Shown: positions 49,488-59,173, numbered from the stretch's first letter. The stretch is DNA of 61,900 nt from Pseudoalteromonas aurantia (GCF_005886875.1 NZ_PNBY01000073.1:1-61900), one strand, 5' to 3'. Notes: a model not told the origin generated them from the sequence alone. Program-made: numbers and translations.

Positions 49488-50162
49488 TTACAGTGGTGTT
49501 ATTTTGTAAAATGATGCCACTGTTAATCGACCAAATTTAGGGTCATTGGAGATACTGTATGTATGATTTATATCGGCACAATGAAGTAAGTTGCTAGGGT
49601 ATATTACTATACGATTATATTTGGCTTTTATTTCTACTACTCTTTCAAATAGTTCTGTACTACCGTTTAAGTATTTTTTGTTTCTATTATTTTTTAGGAT
49701 ATCTTCGAAAATATGGGTTTCTTCTTCAGTAATTTTGATAATATTTTCTGGTATATATTTGTATATTGATGTTCCTCCATATTTTTCACTGCATAAGTAA
49801 TGTACGCATGCAAACTCTGTATTATCTATCGAATCTATATGAGGAAAGGTTTGTAATTCGCCGAGGTTATCCTCTTCAACTGTCACGAGGCTAAGTAAGC
49901 AGCGGTGAACAGAAATAATTAGATCGCTACCATGAACTATTTTACACAATTCTTCGAGTACTCTTTCATATGGTTTTGGGAGTAAGTCTCTGATGCCCGG
50001 GTAGAGGGTACCATCCTTTCCGGGCGGTGAAAAATAGGCCCGCTTTGTAGCATAATCAACCAGATCATCAGGGTTAGTTAAAAAATTGTCAATAATAAAA
50101 ATATGACTATCACCTACTTCTTTTATTTCTATAGAAATGTCAGTACTAGTATTAAATTTCAT
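49488..50162 (-). CDS. DUF6445-like protein, putative Fe(II)/2-oxoglutarate oxygenase fold
   Basis: The 224 residues show His108-x-Asp110 (TFPHIDSID), His194 (PSNLLHCADI) and Arg212 (GRLTVASF). This spacing matches the facial triad plus 2-oxoglutarate Arg of prolyl-hydroxylase-like folds. I recall this family (DUF6445) beside tryptophan-halogenase-like genes in Alteromonadales and Caulobacterales. It runs opposite to its neighbours: convergent with halogenase-like 2 and 67 bases divergent from the JmjC gene. The substrate is unknown. Confidence 0.72.
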   Translation of the reverse strand: MKFNTSTDISIEIKEVGDSHIFIIDNFLTNPDDLVDYATKRAYFSPPGKDGTLYPGIRDLLPKPYERVLEELCKIVHGSDLIISVHRCLLSLVTVEEDNLGELQTFPHIDSIDNTEFACVHYLCSEKYGGTSIYKYIPENIIKITEEETHIFEDILKNNRNKKYLNGSTELFERVVEIKAKYNRIVIYPSNLLHCADINHTYSISNDPKFGRLTVASFYKITPL

Positions 50163-50229
50163 GGTTTGAATAACAACTCCCTATATGTTAAAACATTTTT
50201 ATTATACTGCGTAAATAAAGGTTTGTCTC

Positions 50230-51213
50230 ATGAAAGTGCTAGAGGTTAGCCGTTCTGAGTTTTTTAAAAATTTAACATTATATGTTAAAGAAGCTATGCC
50301 AATAAAAATCACTGACTTTAGAACATCATTATTGGAAAATTTACATGGAGAGAAAGGGCGGGGTAGGTTACTTAATAGTGTCACTTCACCAAATATACAC
50401 TTTTTAACATGTCCAAACGATCAGAAGGGGCGGTATTTTTATAATGAAGCGCTAAACGGGTTTAATTTTGAGACCGGCAGCTGTAGCTTAAAGGAGTTCT
50501 TTAGTCTGTTAGAGAACACTGAGCATGAAGAGCAACGGTTTTATGCCGCTCAGGCAATTCCAACGGGCGTTGTTTTTAATGATGAAGCGAATAGGTGGTT
50601 TCATTGTGAAGAGTTAGCTGACCATTCTGTTGATGTTAGAGCTTGGATAGGTAATCAATGCAATACAGCGGCACATTTTGACTTTGCGCATAATATTGCT
50701 TATGTCGTGGCTGGGAAGCGAAAATTCACATTATTTCCGCCTGAGCAAATTACTAATTTATATATCGGTCCAATTTCTCTCTCTCCAGGTGGCACACCAA
50801 TAAGTCTCGTTGATGCAAGCTCGCCTGACTTTATACGATACCCTAGATATGCACAAGCACTTGAAAATTCGATAGAAGTTGAGCTATATGATGGTGAGGC
50901 TATTTTCATTCCTAGTCTTTGGTGGCATAGCGTGCAGTCAATTTCTAATGAGAATATGTTACTAAATTATTGGTGGCGCAATGATACAAGTAAAGAGGGG
51001 TTACCATTCGATAGTATGGTATTTTTAATGTCTTTTATTCCAACATTGCCTTTATCTGAGCGAAAAGCATGGAAAGCAATTTTTGATTATTTTGTATTTC
51101 AAACAGAGGTTGATCCTAAATTGCATTTACCAGATACACTTCATGACATACTCGTAAATTTGACAAGTGATGATAAAAAGAGCATTCATCAATGGTTTAA
51201 AAAGAAACTCTGA
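50230..51213 (+). CDS. JmjC/cupin-8-family protein, putative Fe(II) hydroxylase
   Basis: The 327 residues contain a cupin-like JmjC domain (about 120-250). The metal site is His149-x-Asp151 (TAAHFDFAHNIAYVVAGKRK) and His233 (PSLWWHSVQS). FTLFPPEQITNLYIG is a typical factor-inhibiting-HIF-like stretch. Members hydroxylate proteins or small molecules; those next to TonB receptors and SapC are uncharacterised. The ATG at 50230 has only a weak ribosome site. Confidence 0.82.
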   Translation: MKVLEVSRSEFFKNLTLYVKEAMPIKITDFRTSLLENLHGEKGRGRLLNSVTSPNIHFLTCPNDQKGRYFYNEALNGFNFETGSCSLKEFFSLLENTEHEEQRFYAAQAIPTGVVFNDEANRWFHCEELADHSVDVRAWIGNQCNTAAHFDFAHNIAYVVAGKRKFTLFPPEQITNLYIGPISLSPGGTPISLVDASSPDFIRYPRYAQALENSIEVELYDGEAIFIPSLWWHSVQSISNENMLLNYWWRNDTSKEGLPFDSMVFLMSFIPTLPLSERKAWKAIFDYFVFQTEVDPKLHLPDTLHDILVNLTSDDKKSIHQWFKKKL

Positions 51214-51315
51214 GACTAGAGCGAATATGGTGAAAATACACTTCCATTTTGGCTCCAAAACCTTTAGCCTTATGCCCACAAAAGTAATAATTACGTAAAT
51301 GAACGGAGTAACATT

Positions 51316-52029
51316 ATGGCAGAGCAACAAGTGCAGCCTTTACACAACGAAAAACATGCTAATACTAAAGTACAAAATGGCATCAACGTTGATTTCTTAA
51401 AATCACAGCACTTAATGCCCGTTGTTGCACATGAGTTTGCTCGTGTAGCAACTGAGTTCCCAATGGCGTTTGTAAAAAACACTGAAACGGGTCAATTTCA
51501 AGCTGTAGCAATGTTTGGTCTAGAGCCAGGTGAAAACTTATTCATCGAAAATGGGAAATGGACAGCAGGGTTTGCACCTTTAGCTGCGACTCGTTACCCA
51601 TTTGGCTTAGTGAAGCATCCTGAAGAAGACCAGTTCGGCATCGTAATTGACGAAGCAAGTTCACTGGTTGGTGAAGAGCAAGGCAACGCGCTATTTAAAG
51701 ACGGCGAAGAAACTGATTACTTAAAAGCGCGTAAAGAAGCTTTAGTAAACTTCATTGAGTTCTCTCGTGTAACAGAAGCGTTCACACAGTACTTAGCTGA
51801 TAAAGAGTTATTAGTTCAACAAACTTTAACTGTTGATATCAAAGGTGAGAAAAAAGACATCAATGGTATCTACTTAGTTGATGAGCGTAAGCTAAATGAA
51901 CTAAGTGATGAAGCGCACCTTGAATTGCGTAAGCGCGGCTATTTAGCGCCTATTTTTGCGTTCTTAACGTCAACACACCAAGTTGCCCGTCTAGCGCGTT
52001 TAAAAGCACAACGCCAAGCTGATGCTTAA
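51316..52029 (+). CDS. SapC-family protein
   Basis: The 237 residues match the SapC family: VDFLKSQHLMPVVAHEFARVATEFPMAFVK near the start, then FGLEPGENLFI and RYPFGLVKHPE. The family is named after a Campylobacter S-layer locus protein, but its function is unknown. In marine gammaproteobacteria and Caulobacterales it recurs beside carbohydrate TonB receptors, halogenase-like and cupin genes, as here. A strong terminator follows. Confidence 0.9.
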   Translation: MAEQQVQPLHNEKHANTKVQNGINVDFLKSQHLMPVVAHEFARVATEFPMAFVKNTETGQFQAVAMFGLEPGENLFIENGKWTAGFAPLAATRYPFGLVKHPEEDQFGIVIDEASSLVGEEQGNALFKDGEETDYLKARKEALVNFIEFSRVTEAFTQYLADKELLVQQTLTVDIKGEKKDINGIYLVDERKLNELSDEAHLELRKRGYLAPIFAFLTSTHQVARLARLKAQRQADA

Positions 52030-52044
52030 TAAATCTGTATTGTT

Positions 52045-52070
52045 AAAAAAGCACCCTAGGGTGCTTTTTT
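52045..52070 (+). terminator. Terminator after SapC
   Basis: AAAAAAGCACC and GGTGCTTTTTT flank CTAG. Confidence 0.9.
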
Positions 52071-52174
52071 TGTATCTGATATTTATAAGCGTGTCGCAAC
52101 TTACTTGCTATGTGCAGTAATTCTCGTCAAAGTTTGTTTAAAGCGGTAAATACAATAATAAAAGGCATAACACG

Positions 52175-52467
52175 ATGTTTAACACGTCACTTCGCTGTAT
52201 AGCGCTGTTGCTCTCCGTGCTATCTATACCGGCTCAAGCGACGCAAAACCCTATTGCGATTGCCATTCATGGGGGAGCTGGCACCATTGAAAAAAGCAAA
52301 TTTTCACTGGAAAAAGAACAAGCATATCGTGTCAAATTGCAAGAGGCTGTGTGATCATAAGGGATACAAAAGGCAACATGTGTATGCCTTTTAACACTAA
52401 AGGGATGTACAGAGCCAGTAAATCGAGTTCACAAGCAACCAGAGTCTCGATTTTTAAACAAGATTAA
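52175..52467 (+). pseudogene. Isoaspartyl peptidase/L-asparaginase gene with a large internal deletion
   Basis: From ATG 52175, 59 residues read as a signal peptide (CIALLLSVLSIPAQA) and the N-terminus of a plant-type asparaginase (IAIAIHGGAGTIEKSK). The frame stops at 52354. From about 52351, in another frame, VIIRDTKGNMCMPFNTKGMYRA reads as the C-terminal segment of the same family, to a TAA at 52465-52467. About 200 or more residues, including the catalytic Thr, are missing. The N-terminal and C-terminal ends and a terminator remain, so this is an internal deletion of a once intact gene. Confidence 0.82.
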
Positions 52468-52487
52468 AAATTACAGGCAAATTAGAT

Positions 52488-52522
52488 AACGCCAGCTATA
52501 GTTATGAATGCTGGCGTTTTTT
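52488..52522 (+). terminator. Terminator of the dead peptidase gene
   Basis: AACGCCAGC (52488-52496) pairs with GCTGGCGTT (52510-52518), followed by T residues. It lies 20 bases after the fossil stop codon. Confidence 0.8.
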
Positions 52523-52537
52523 AATGGAGTCGATACC

Positions 52538-52966
52538 ATGCAATCAATTCAAGTAGCAGATTATTTAAATCATCGTCCCGTGACTTTTTCAGCTGATATG
52601 CGTGTGGAAGCTGCGGTAGAAAAATTATTACAAAGTGGTCAATCAGGTGGACCGGTCATTGACAGTAATAAACATGTGGTGGGTTTTTTGTCTGAGCAGG
52701 ACTGTTTACGAAAAATGCTAGAAGCCACTTATCAGAATGAGTCTCATAGTGTGGTCAGTGATGTTATGAATAGCACCCCGCTATGTGTCTCCCCAAGTGA
52801 TAGTATTTTACAAATGGCTGACCGAATGACGGTGAATGCACCAAAGCTCTATCCTGTTTGTGATGAAGATGGACGATTACAGGGGGTGATCAGTCGTGCA
52901 AATGTATTACTTGCGTTAGACAAACACCTTCACGATACCTATGAATCAGGTAATCGATACGTATAA
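52538..52966 (+). CDS. CBS-domain pair protein
   Basis: From the ATG at 52538 (GGAG site about 10 bases upstream) the protein has 142 residues and consists of two CBS domains: about 5-60 (VADYLNHRPVTFSADMRVEAAVEKLL, GFLSEQDCLRKML) and about 75-135 (VSDVMNSTPLCVSPSDSILQMADRM, GVISRANVLLAL). Such stand-alone pairs usually bind adenosine nucleotides. An upstream in-frame start at 52508 lies inside the terminator and is not used. The partner is unknown. Confidence 0.85.
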   Translation: MQSIQVADYLNHRPVTFSADMRVEAAVEKLLQSGQSGGPVIDSNKHVVGFLSEQDCLRKMLEATYQNESHSVVSDVMNSTPLCVSPSDSILQMADRMTVNAPKLYPVCDEDGRLQGVISRANVLLALDKHLHDTYESGNRYV

Positions 52967-53062
52967 TACCGCTTTTATAGAATAACTGGGTATAACCATA
53001 GGCTCAGTTATTAGTTTTTGATACACTACGTCGCGATTTGTATTATATAAAGGTATTGCGAA

Positions 53063-56000
53063 GTGAGTGTTGGACCGCTGTTTTCTGAACTAAAATCTTG
53101 CCTAAAGAAAGATCAATTCATTTTAAAAAAACGCCTTCATGGCACAAAAAAAATTACCGATGAAACTAAGCAAGCTAAGGCCGTCCAGTCTATTGCACAG
53201 GCCATTTCGCGCAGCCAAGCCTTAAGAATAACGCGCACTGAACAACTACCAGCAGTTACTTACCCTGAACAGCTTCCCGTCAGTCAGAAAAAAGATGAAA
53301 TAAAAGCTGCGATTGCAGCACATCAAGTTGTGATTGTTGCAGGTGAAACGGGCTCAGGTAAAACCACACAGCTGCCAAAAATATGTTTGGAGCTTGGTCG
53401 GGGCGTTGATGGTTATATTGGCCACACCCAACCGAGAAGGTTAGCGGCGCGAACAGTTGCAAATCGTATTGCGGAAGAAGTCGGATGTGAACTTGGCAAT
53501 GAAGTGGGCTTTAAGATCCGCTTTAGTGATCAAGTGTCAGATAATACCTACGTAAAATTGATGACAGACGGTATTCTTTTAGCTGAGATCCAGCAGGATC
53601 GGTACCTCAATCAATACGACACCATCATAATTGATGAAGCTCATGAGCGAAGCTTAAATATTGACTTTATTCTGGGCTATCTGAAAAACTTGTTAGCTAA
53701 ACGGCCAGATCTGAAAGTGATCATTACGTCAGCCACAATAGATCCACAAAGATTCTCAAAGCATTTCAATAATGCGCCCATTATAGAAGTGTCTGGACGC
53801 ACTTATCCTGTTGAAGTGCGATATAGACCTCCTGCAGACACAGCAAGTAATGACACCGAAGCACAAAACGACCAGTTGCAGGGCATTTTTGATGCTGTGG
53901 ATGAGCTATGCGATGAAGGTCCAGGTGATATTTTGATCTTTATGAATGGTGAGCGTGAAATTCGCGATACCGCAGACGCCTTAGCAAAGCGTAACTTACG
54001 CGGTGTAGAAGTTTTACCTTTGTATGCCCGACTATCGAATGCAGAACAAAACAGAATTTTTGCAGCCCATAGCCAACGACGCATTGTACTATCTACCAAT
54101 GTTGCGGAAACGTCGTTAACCGTGCCTGGTATTCGATATGTTATTGACCCAGGAACCGCGAGAATAAGCCGTTATAGCTACCGAACGAAAGTACAACGTT
54201 TACCAATCGAAGCGGTATCTCAAGCCAGTGCAAATCAAAGAAAGGGGCGTTGTGGACGGGTTGCGTCAGGTGTCTGTATTCGATTGTATTCAGAAGATGA
54301 TTTTTTATCTCGTCCTGAATTTACCGACCCTGAGATTTTGAGAACCAATTTAGCGTCAGTTATTTTACAAATGTTGGGCTTAGGGCTGGGAGATATAAAT
54401 GATTTCCCATTTGTGCAAGTACCAGACAGCCGGAATATTAACGATGGTGTTTCGCTATTAGAAGAGTTGGAAGCGGTTCATCCAAGCAAACGTCACCAAG
54501 CCACTAAATTGACGCAGTCAGGTCGGCTACTGAGCCGGTTACCGATAGATCCTCGCTTAGCTAAAATGGTACTGAGTGCCAGTAAGTTGGGTGCGTTGCG
54601 CGAAGTCATAGTTATTGTCGCTGCATTGTCTATTCAAGACCCTAGAGAACGACCTTCAGAGCGCAGGGGCGCGGCAGATGAAAAGCATGCGCGGTTTGAG
54701 CATCCTGATTCTGACTTTACGGCATTTTTAAATCTTTGGTATTACATCGAACAGCAACAAGCTGAGCTATCACGCGGACAGTTTAGAAAGTTATGTCAAA
54801 AAGACTTTCTGGCTTATATGCGTGTACGTGAGTGGCAAGACATTGTGTATCAATTAACCACTGTTGTTGAAGAGATGGGGCTGAAACTTACGGATAATGA
54901 AGCTGAATTAGATAATGTGCACCAAGCGCTTTTAAGTGGCATGTTGAGCCATATTGGTTTCAAAGACGAAAAGCAGAATTATAAGGGGGCACGAAATAGC
55001 CAGTTCCATGTTTTTCCTGGCTCCAGCTTGTTTAAGAAGAGCCCAAAATGGCTGATGTCTGCAGAGCTGGTAGAAACAAGTAAGCTTTATGCTCGGGTTA
55101 ATGCCAAGATTGATATTGCGTGGGTGCCTTCTTTAGCTCAACATTTAGTTAAACGTAGTTATAGTGAACCGCATTGGGAGAAAAAACCAGGCTGTGTTAT
55201 TGCCTATGAGCAACAAACGCTTTACGGACTGATCATTGTTGGTCGCAAGCGCAGTGTTTATAGCCAAATTGACCCTAAGTTATGCCGAGAGCTTTTTCTT
55301 AAAGAAGCACTTATTGGCCAACAATTGGGACAGAATGAAGGTTTTTTACAATACAACCAAGACTTGATAGATGATATTCAGGTACTTGAGCAAAAAGCGC
55401 GACGTCGAGATATTTTAGTTGACGAGCAACAGCTTTTTGAATTTTATGATAGTAAAATTCCAGCAGAGGTAAATACGCGCGCCGCATTTATCCATTGGTG
55501 GAAAGACAAGAAAAAGCAAGGCAAACGCTTTTTGCATATGAGCAAAGAGCAATTAATGCAGCATGGTGCCGAGCAGATCACCGAGTTTGATTACCCTGAT
55601 ACATGGCAGCAAGGCAATATTATTCTGCCATTGAGTTATCACTTTGAGCCCGGAAAAGCGGTAGATGGCGTGACGGTGAATATTCCGCTAGCTTTGTTAA
55701 ATCAAGTATCTGAGAGTGGGTTTGATTGGCATATTCCGGCATTACGCCATGAATTAATTTGCGGGTTAATTAAAAGCTTGCCGAAGACTTTACGTCGAAA
55801 TTTTGTCCCAGCCCCTAATTATGCCGATGCAGTACTTGCAGCCGTTGAGCCAATGCAGGGAACTTTGCTTGAGGCGTTAAGTACACGTTTATTAAGAATG
55901 ACAGGCGTTAATGTTGACAGTGATGCATGGGACTTATCGACACTCGATGCGCATTTAAAAATGCAATTTCAAGTCGTCGGAGATAACAATACAGTACTTG

Positions 56001-56947
56001 CACACGGATTTGATTTACATGCAATAAAAACTCAGCTTCAGGGCAAAGTGGCAGATACCTTGTCTCAAGTAGCTGAAAAAGGGATCGAACAACAAGAAAT
56101 TGTCGAATGGCAATTTGGTACATTACCGAGTGAATATACAAAAAAACAGGGCAACTACGAGATTAAAGCCTTCCCAGCCCTAGTGGATAAAAAAGACAGT
56201 ACGGCGATTGAGTTATTTGATAGCTCGGTGAAAGCAGCAGCGGCCCATCAACAGGGCCTACGTCGTTTAGTGTTATTAAACGTCCCGTCGCCCATCAAAT
56301 ATTTACAGCAAAAACTACCAAATAAAGCCAAACTTGGACTGTATTTCAATCCGTTTGGTAAAGTTCAAGATCTGATCAATGATTGCATTTCGGCAGGCGT
56401 TGACCGATTACTAAAAGCCCATGGAGATATCAGAGACGAACAACAATTTGATAAAGCGAAAGAGAGCATTCGTGGTGAGTTAGGTGAGTGTGTCGTTAAG
56501 ATTGCAACCCAGGTTGAGCAAGTACTAAGTGTGGCTCATGCTATCAATAAACGCATGAAAGGGCCTGTAGATTTAACCATGATAACGGCTCATGGAGATG
56601 TAAAATCACAACTACAACGGCTGGTATTTAAAGGCTTTGTGAGTGATCATGGTGCAGACAAGTTAGAAGATTTATTGCGTTACATGAAGGCAATAGAAAA
56701 GCGACTTGAAAAGCTAGCGGTGGATCCTAACAGGGATAGACTATGTGTGTTAGAGCTTGAGAAAGTAAGCCAAGCGTATCAAAAAGAGGTTTCAAGGGTA
56801 CCTAAAGGGCTACCGCTACCAGAAGCTTTGTTACATATTTTTTGGATGCAAGAGGAACTAAGAGTGTCTTTGTTTGCTCAAACATTAGGAACGCCTTATC
56901 CTATTTCAGCCAAAAGGGTTATGAATGCACTTAAAGAATGTGAATAA
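53063..56947 (+). CDS. hrpA: ATP-dependent RNA helicase HrpA
   Basis: HrpA is a DEAH-box RNA helicase acting in mRNA processing and rescue of stalled ribosomes. The 1294 residues match E. coli (1300). Walker A GETGSGKTTQ is near residue 94, and the DEAH box in IIDEAHERSL near 190. SATIDPQRF, RKGRCGRVASGVC (motif VI), a helicase-associated domain and the long C-terminal DUF3418-type region follow. A GTG start is used; the ribosome site is weak (AAGG). It appears to be monocistronic. Confidence 0.96.
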   Translation: MSVGPLFSELKSCLKKDQFILKKRLHGTKKITDETKQAKAVQSIAQAISRSQALRITRTEQLPAVTYPEQLPVSQKKDEIKAAIAAHQVVIVAGETGSGKTTQLPKICLELGRGVDGYIGHTQPRRLAARTVANRIAEEVGCELGNEVGFKIRFSDQVSDNTYVKLMTDGILLAEIQQDRYLNQYDTIIIDEAHERSLNIDFILGYLKNLLAKRPDLKVIITSATIDPQRFSKHFNNAPIIEVSGRTYPVEVRYRPPADTASNDTEAQNDQLQGIFDAVDELCDEGPGDILIFMNGEREIRDTADALAKRNLRGVEVLPLYARLSNAEQNRIFAAHSQRRIVLSTNVAETSLTVPGIRYVIDPGTARISRYSYRTKVQRLPIEAVSQASANQRKGRCGRVASGVCIRLYSEDDFLSRPEFTDPEILRTNLASVILQMLGLGLGDINDFPFVQVPDSRNINDGVSLLEELEAVHPSKRHQATKLTQSGRLLSRLPIDPRLAKMVLSASKLGALREVIVIVAALSIQDPRERPSERRGAADEKHARFEHPDSDFTAFLNLWYYIEQQQAELSRGQFRKLCQKDFLAYMRVREWQDIVYQLTTVVEEMGLKLTDNEAELDNVHQALLSGMLSHIGFKDEKQNYKGARNSQFHVFPGSSLFKKSPKWLMSAELVETSKLYARVNAKIDIAWVPSLAQHLVKRSYSEPHWEKKPGCVIAYEQQTLYGLIIVGRKRSVYSQIDPKLCRELFLKEALIGQQLGQNEGFLQYNQDLIDDIQVLEQKARRRDILVDEQQLFEFYDSKIPAEVNTRAAFIHWWKDKKKQGKRFLHMSKEQLMQHGAEQITEFDYPDTWQQGNIILPLSYHFEPGKAVDGVTVNIPLALLNQVSESGFDWHIPALRHELICGLIKSLPKTLRRNFVPAPNYADAVLAAVEPMQGTLLEALSTRLLRMTGVNVDSDAWDLSTLDAHLKMQFQVVGDNNTVLAHGFDLHAIKTQLQGKVADTLSQVAEKGIEQQEIVEWQFGTLPSEYTKKQGNYEIKAFPALVDKKDSTAIELFDSSVKAAAAHQQGLRRLVLLNVPSPIKYLQQKLPNKAKLGLYFNPFGKVQDLINDCISAGVDRLLKAHGDIRDEQQFDKAKESIRGELGECVVKIATQVEQVLSVAHAINKRMKGPVDLTMITAHGDVKSQLQRLVFKGFVSDHGADKLEDLLRYMKAIEKRLEKLAVDPNRDRLCVLELEKVSQAYQKEVSRVPKGLPLPEALLHIFWMQEELRVSLFAQTLGTPYPISAKRVMNALKECE

Positions 56948-57036
56948 TTTAACTTGAAGCTTGCTTTTTTAGTCAGGCCCATTACTTTAATAAGAGGAAT
57001 CAATTTTTGGATCTTGAAAAGGAAGTGACACTAGCC

Positions 57037-57420
57037 ATGTCCGCTGAGCAAACAAGGAGTACCACACCCCATGTATTGGTTGTGGACGACGAATATTTTA
57101 ACTATGAGATGCTGAGCGTGGCATTGTCTGAAGTTTTTACGTTAAGTTATGCTGATTCAGGCAAAAGCTGCTTATCAAATGCAATTGCGCAGCGGCCTGA
57201 CGCGATACTTTTAGATGTGTGCATGCCGGGCCTTGATGGTTACGACACGTGCCGTTTGCTAAAAAACACGCCAGAGACGAAAGATATTCCGGTCGTTATG
57301 TTGTCAGGCCTAGAAACAGAGCAAGAGCAGCAGGCGGGATTTGAAGCTGGTTGTGATGCTTATGTAGTTAAGCCCTTTTCAATGCAATCCTTATTAGAAA
57401 AACTAAAACTAATAGTCTAG
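57037..57420 (+). CDS. Single-domain response regulator (CheY-like)
   Basis: The ATG at 57037 is preferred (GGAAG about 11 bases upstream) over an in-frame TTG at 57007. It gives 127 residues forming one receiver domain, with VLVVDDEYFNYEM, phospho-acceptor Asp in ILLDVCMPGLDG, MLSGLE and the Lys of VVKPFSM. There is no output domain. It lies 9 bases before a PilZ gene, so it probably links a kinase to c-di-GMP-related control. Confidence 0.85.
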   Translation: MSAEQTRSTTPHVLVVDDEYFNYEMLSVALSEVFTLSYADSGKSCLSNAIAQRPDAILLDVCMPGLDGYDTCRLLKNTPETKDIPVVMLSGLETEQEQQAGFEAGCDAYVVKPFSMQSLLEKLKLIV

Positions 57421-57429
57421 GAGTAGGGT

Positions 57430-57720
57430 ATGTTGCACGAAGACAAACGTCGCTTTAGGCGGATGATGGTTAATGCACAAGCAAAAATTACGCTGTTAGA
57501 AACTGGATTAAGTATTGAAGGGACATGCAATGACTTAAGTGCAACGGGGTTATCTATTGAGATAGAGGAGCCTGTTGATATGGAAGCAATGGTAGAGGTG
57601 TATATCGATTCAAATAGTGCATCTACTCCGCCGTTGAACGCACACGCAAAAGTCGTTAGGTGTTATCAAGAACAAGATGGTAGTTATTTACTGGGACTTG
57701 AAATAACCCAGTTTAATTAG
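57430..57720 (+). CDS. PilZ-domain c-di-GMP receptor
   Basis: The 96 residues form a single PilZ domain with both c-di-GMP motifs: RxxxR (R7-R11 in DKRRFRRMMV) and DLSATG (the D/NxSxxG box). It should bind c-di-GMP and respond to it. It is co-transcribed with the receiver protein just upstream (9 bases). A terminator follows. Motility, adhesion or exopolysaccharide are possible targets, but none is shown by neighbours. Confidence 0.88.
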   Translation: MLHEDKRRFRRMMVNAQAKITLLETGLSIEGTCNDLSATGLSIEIEEPVDMEAMVEVYIDSNSASTPPLNAHAKVVRCYQEQDGSYLLGLEITQFN

Positions 57721-57735
57721 CATCCAAAGTTATAT

Positions 57736-57760
57736 AAAAGGGGCTCTGTAGCCCCTTTTT
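57736..57760 (+). terminator. Terminator after the PilZ gene
   Basis: AAAAGGGGCT and AGCCCCTTTT flank a CTGT loop. Confidence 0.88.
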
Positions 57761-57982
57761 AGTAAGTAACCTCAGCTCTGGATTTGCGGATTTGCCCAAT
57801 AAAGCTATTTTTCACATTCTCGGCGTTGCGTTCATTTGTAATAGCCCGCGATTACTGCATACAAGCGCCTTGATTTTGAGCAAAATATCATCATTGGATT
57901 GTACGTAAGTTTGTTTTAAAAACATTTCTATTCCAAAACCCTTATCCAAACCTGAAGTTATGTACGTTCGTATCTAGAAAGT

Positions 57983-59173
57983 CTAGTAGACTTTACAAAT
58001 CAATCCTTTTAAATAAAAGCCTTCAGGGTAATTACCTGAAATTGGGTGGTCTGCAGCTTGATTTAATCGTTCTACAATGAGTAAGTCTTTTCCTGCATCA
58101 AGGGCGGCATCTGCAACCACTTTTTGGAATAAGTTTTGCTCCATTAATCCTGAGCATGAGAACGTAAGTAAAGTACCACCAGGCTTCAATATTTGCATTG
58201 CAATCATATTGATGTCTTTATAGCCACGACATGCACCATTAAGTTGTGCTTTGCTCTCTGCAAATTTTGGTGGGTCCATGACAATCGTATCAAATTGACG
58301 GCCTTCATCGCGATATTGGCGCAGTAGTTTAAATACATCTTGTTTTACGAATTCAGCGCGTGTCATATCTAATTCGTTATGTTCTACATTGCGCTTGGCG
58401 ATATCTAGTGCAGCTTGAGATACATCAACGTTGATTACTTTTTCACAGCCACCACGCAAGGCATAAAGGCCAAAGGTACCGGTATAGCAAAAACAATTTA
58501 AAACGGTTTTATCCCTTGAAAAGCGTTCTAGCGCTGCGCGGCTATCACGTTGATCTAGATAAAATCCTGTTTTATGGCCGTTAATAATATCGACTTCAAG
58601 GTTTAAACCATTTTCTTGAATTAGGACTGGCTGTGATGGAGCATCTCCCCACAGTGCGCCCGTTGTTTTATCAAGGCCTTCTTTCGCACGTACCTCTACG
58701 TCAGAACGTTCATAAATTTTGCATTGTGGGAATACATGGCGAAGTGCCATTAACAAATCACCTTTGTGACGTTCGGCACCTGCACTTAAGAGCTGACAAA
58801 CAAGATAGTCATCAAATTTATCAATGGTGATCCCTGGTAAGCCATCAGACTCTGCTGCACTGAGCCTAAATCCAGTTAGTCCACCTTCATTGATCACATG
58901 TTGACGAGCATCTAGGGCTCTTTCTATTCTTTTGATAAAAAACTGCGTATCAATTTGTTCGTTTTCATCAAAGGTCCATACACGTGCCCTGATCTGCGAC
59001 TCTGGGCTATAGGCCGCAGTAGCAAGAAACTTTCCATCATGACTATATACAGTAACGGTATCACCAAGCGCGGGTTTACCTTTAATTTTTTTTATGGCCT
59101 TAGAGAATATCCAAGGGTGTTTACGTTTAAGTGACTTCTCTCTACCAGGCTGTAAATAGACCACGCTAGACAT
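57983..59173 (-). CDS. rlmI: 23S rRNA m5C1962 methyltransferase RlmI
   Basis: The 396 residues match RlmI (E. coli 396). An N-terminal PUA domain (about 1-80; [21 protein letters not shown]) is followed by a Rossmann methyltransferase. The S-adenosylmethionine motif is [17 protein letters not shown], the [10 protein letters not shown] motif follows, and TFSCSG holds the catalytic Cys. It is transcribed alone. Confidence 0.96.
   Translation of the reverse strand: MSSVVYLQPGREKSLKRKHPWIFSKAIKKIKGKPALGDTVTVYSHDGKFLATAAYSPESQIRARVWTFDENEQIDTQFFIKRIERALDARQHVINEGGLTGFRLSAAESDGLPGITIDKFDDYLVCQLLSAGAERHKGDLLMALRHVFPQCKIYERSDVEVRAKEGLDKTTGALWGDAPSQPVLIQENGLNLEVDIINGHKTGFYLDQRDSRAALERFSRDKTVLNCFCYTGTFGLYALRGGCEKVINVDVSQAALDIAKRNVEHNELDMTRAEFVKQDVFKLLRQYRDEGRQFDTIVMDPPKFAESKAQLNGACRGYKDINMIAMQILKPGGTLLTFSCSGLMEQNLFQKVVADAALDAGKDLLIVERLNQAADHPISGNYPEGFYLKGLICKVY

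Larger units (their letters stand above)
52030..52537. other. Region between SapC and the CBS gene
   Basis: These 508 bases contain the SapC terminator, the remains of an isoaspartyl peptidase gene (52175-52467) and the terminator of that dead gene (52488-52522). The rest is short spacer. Confidence 0.75.
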
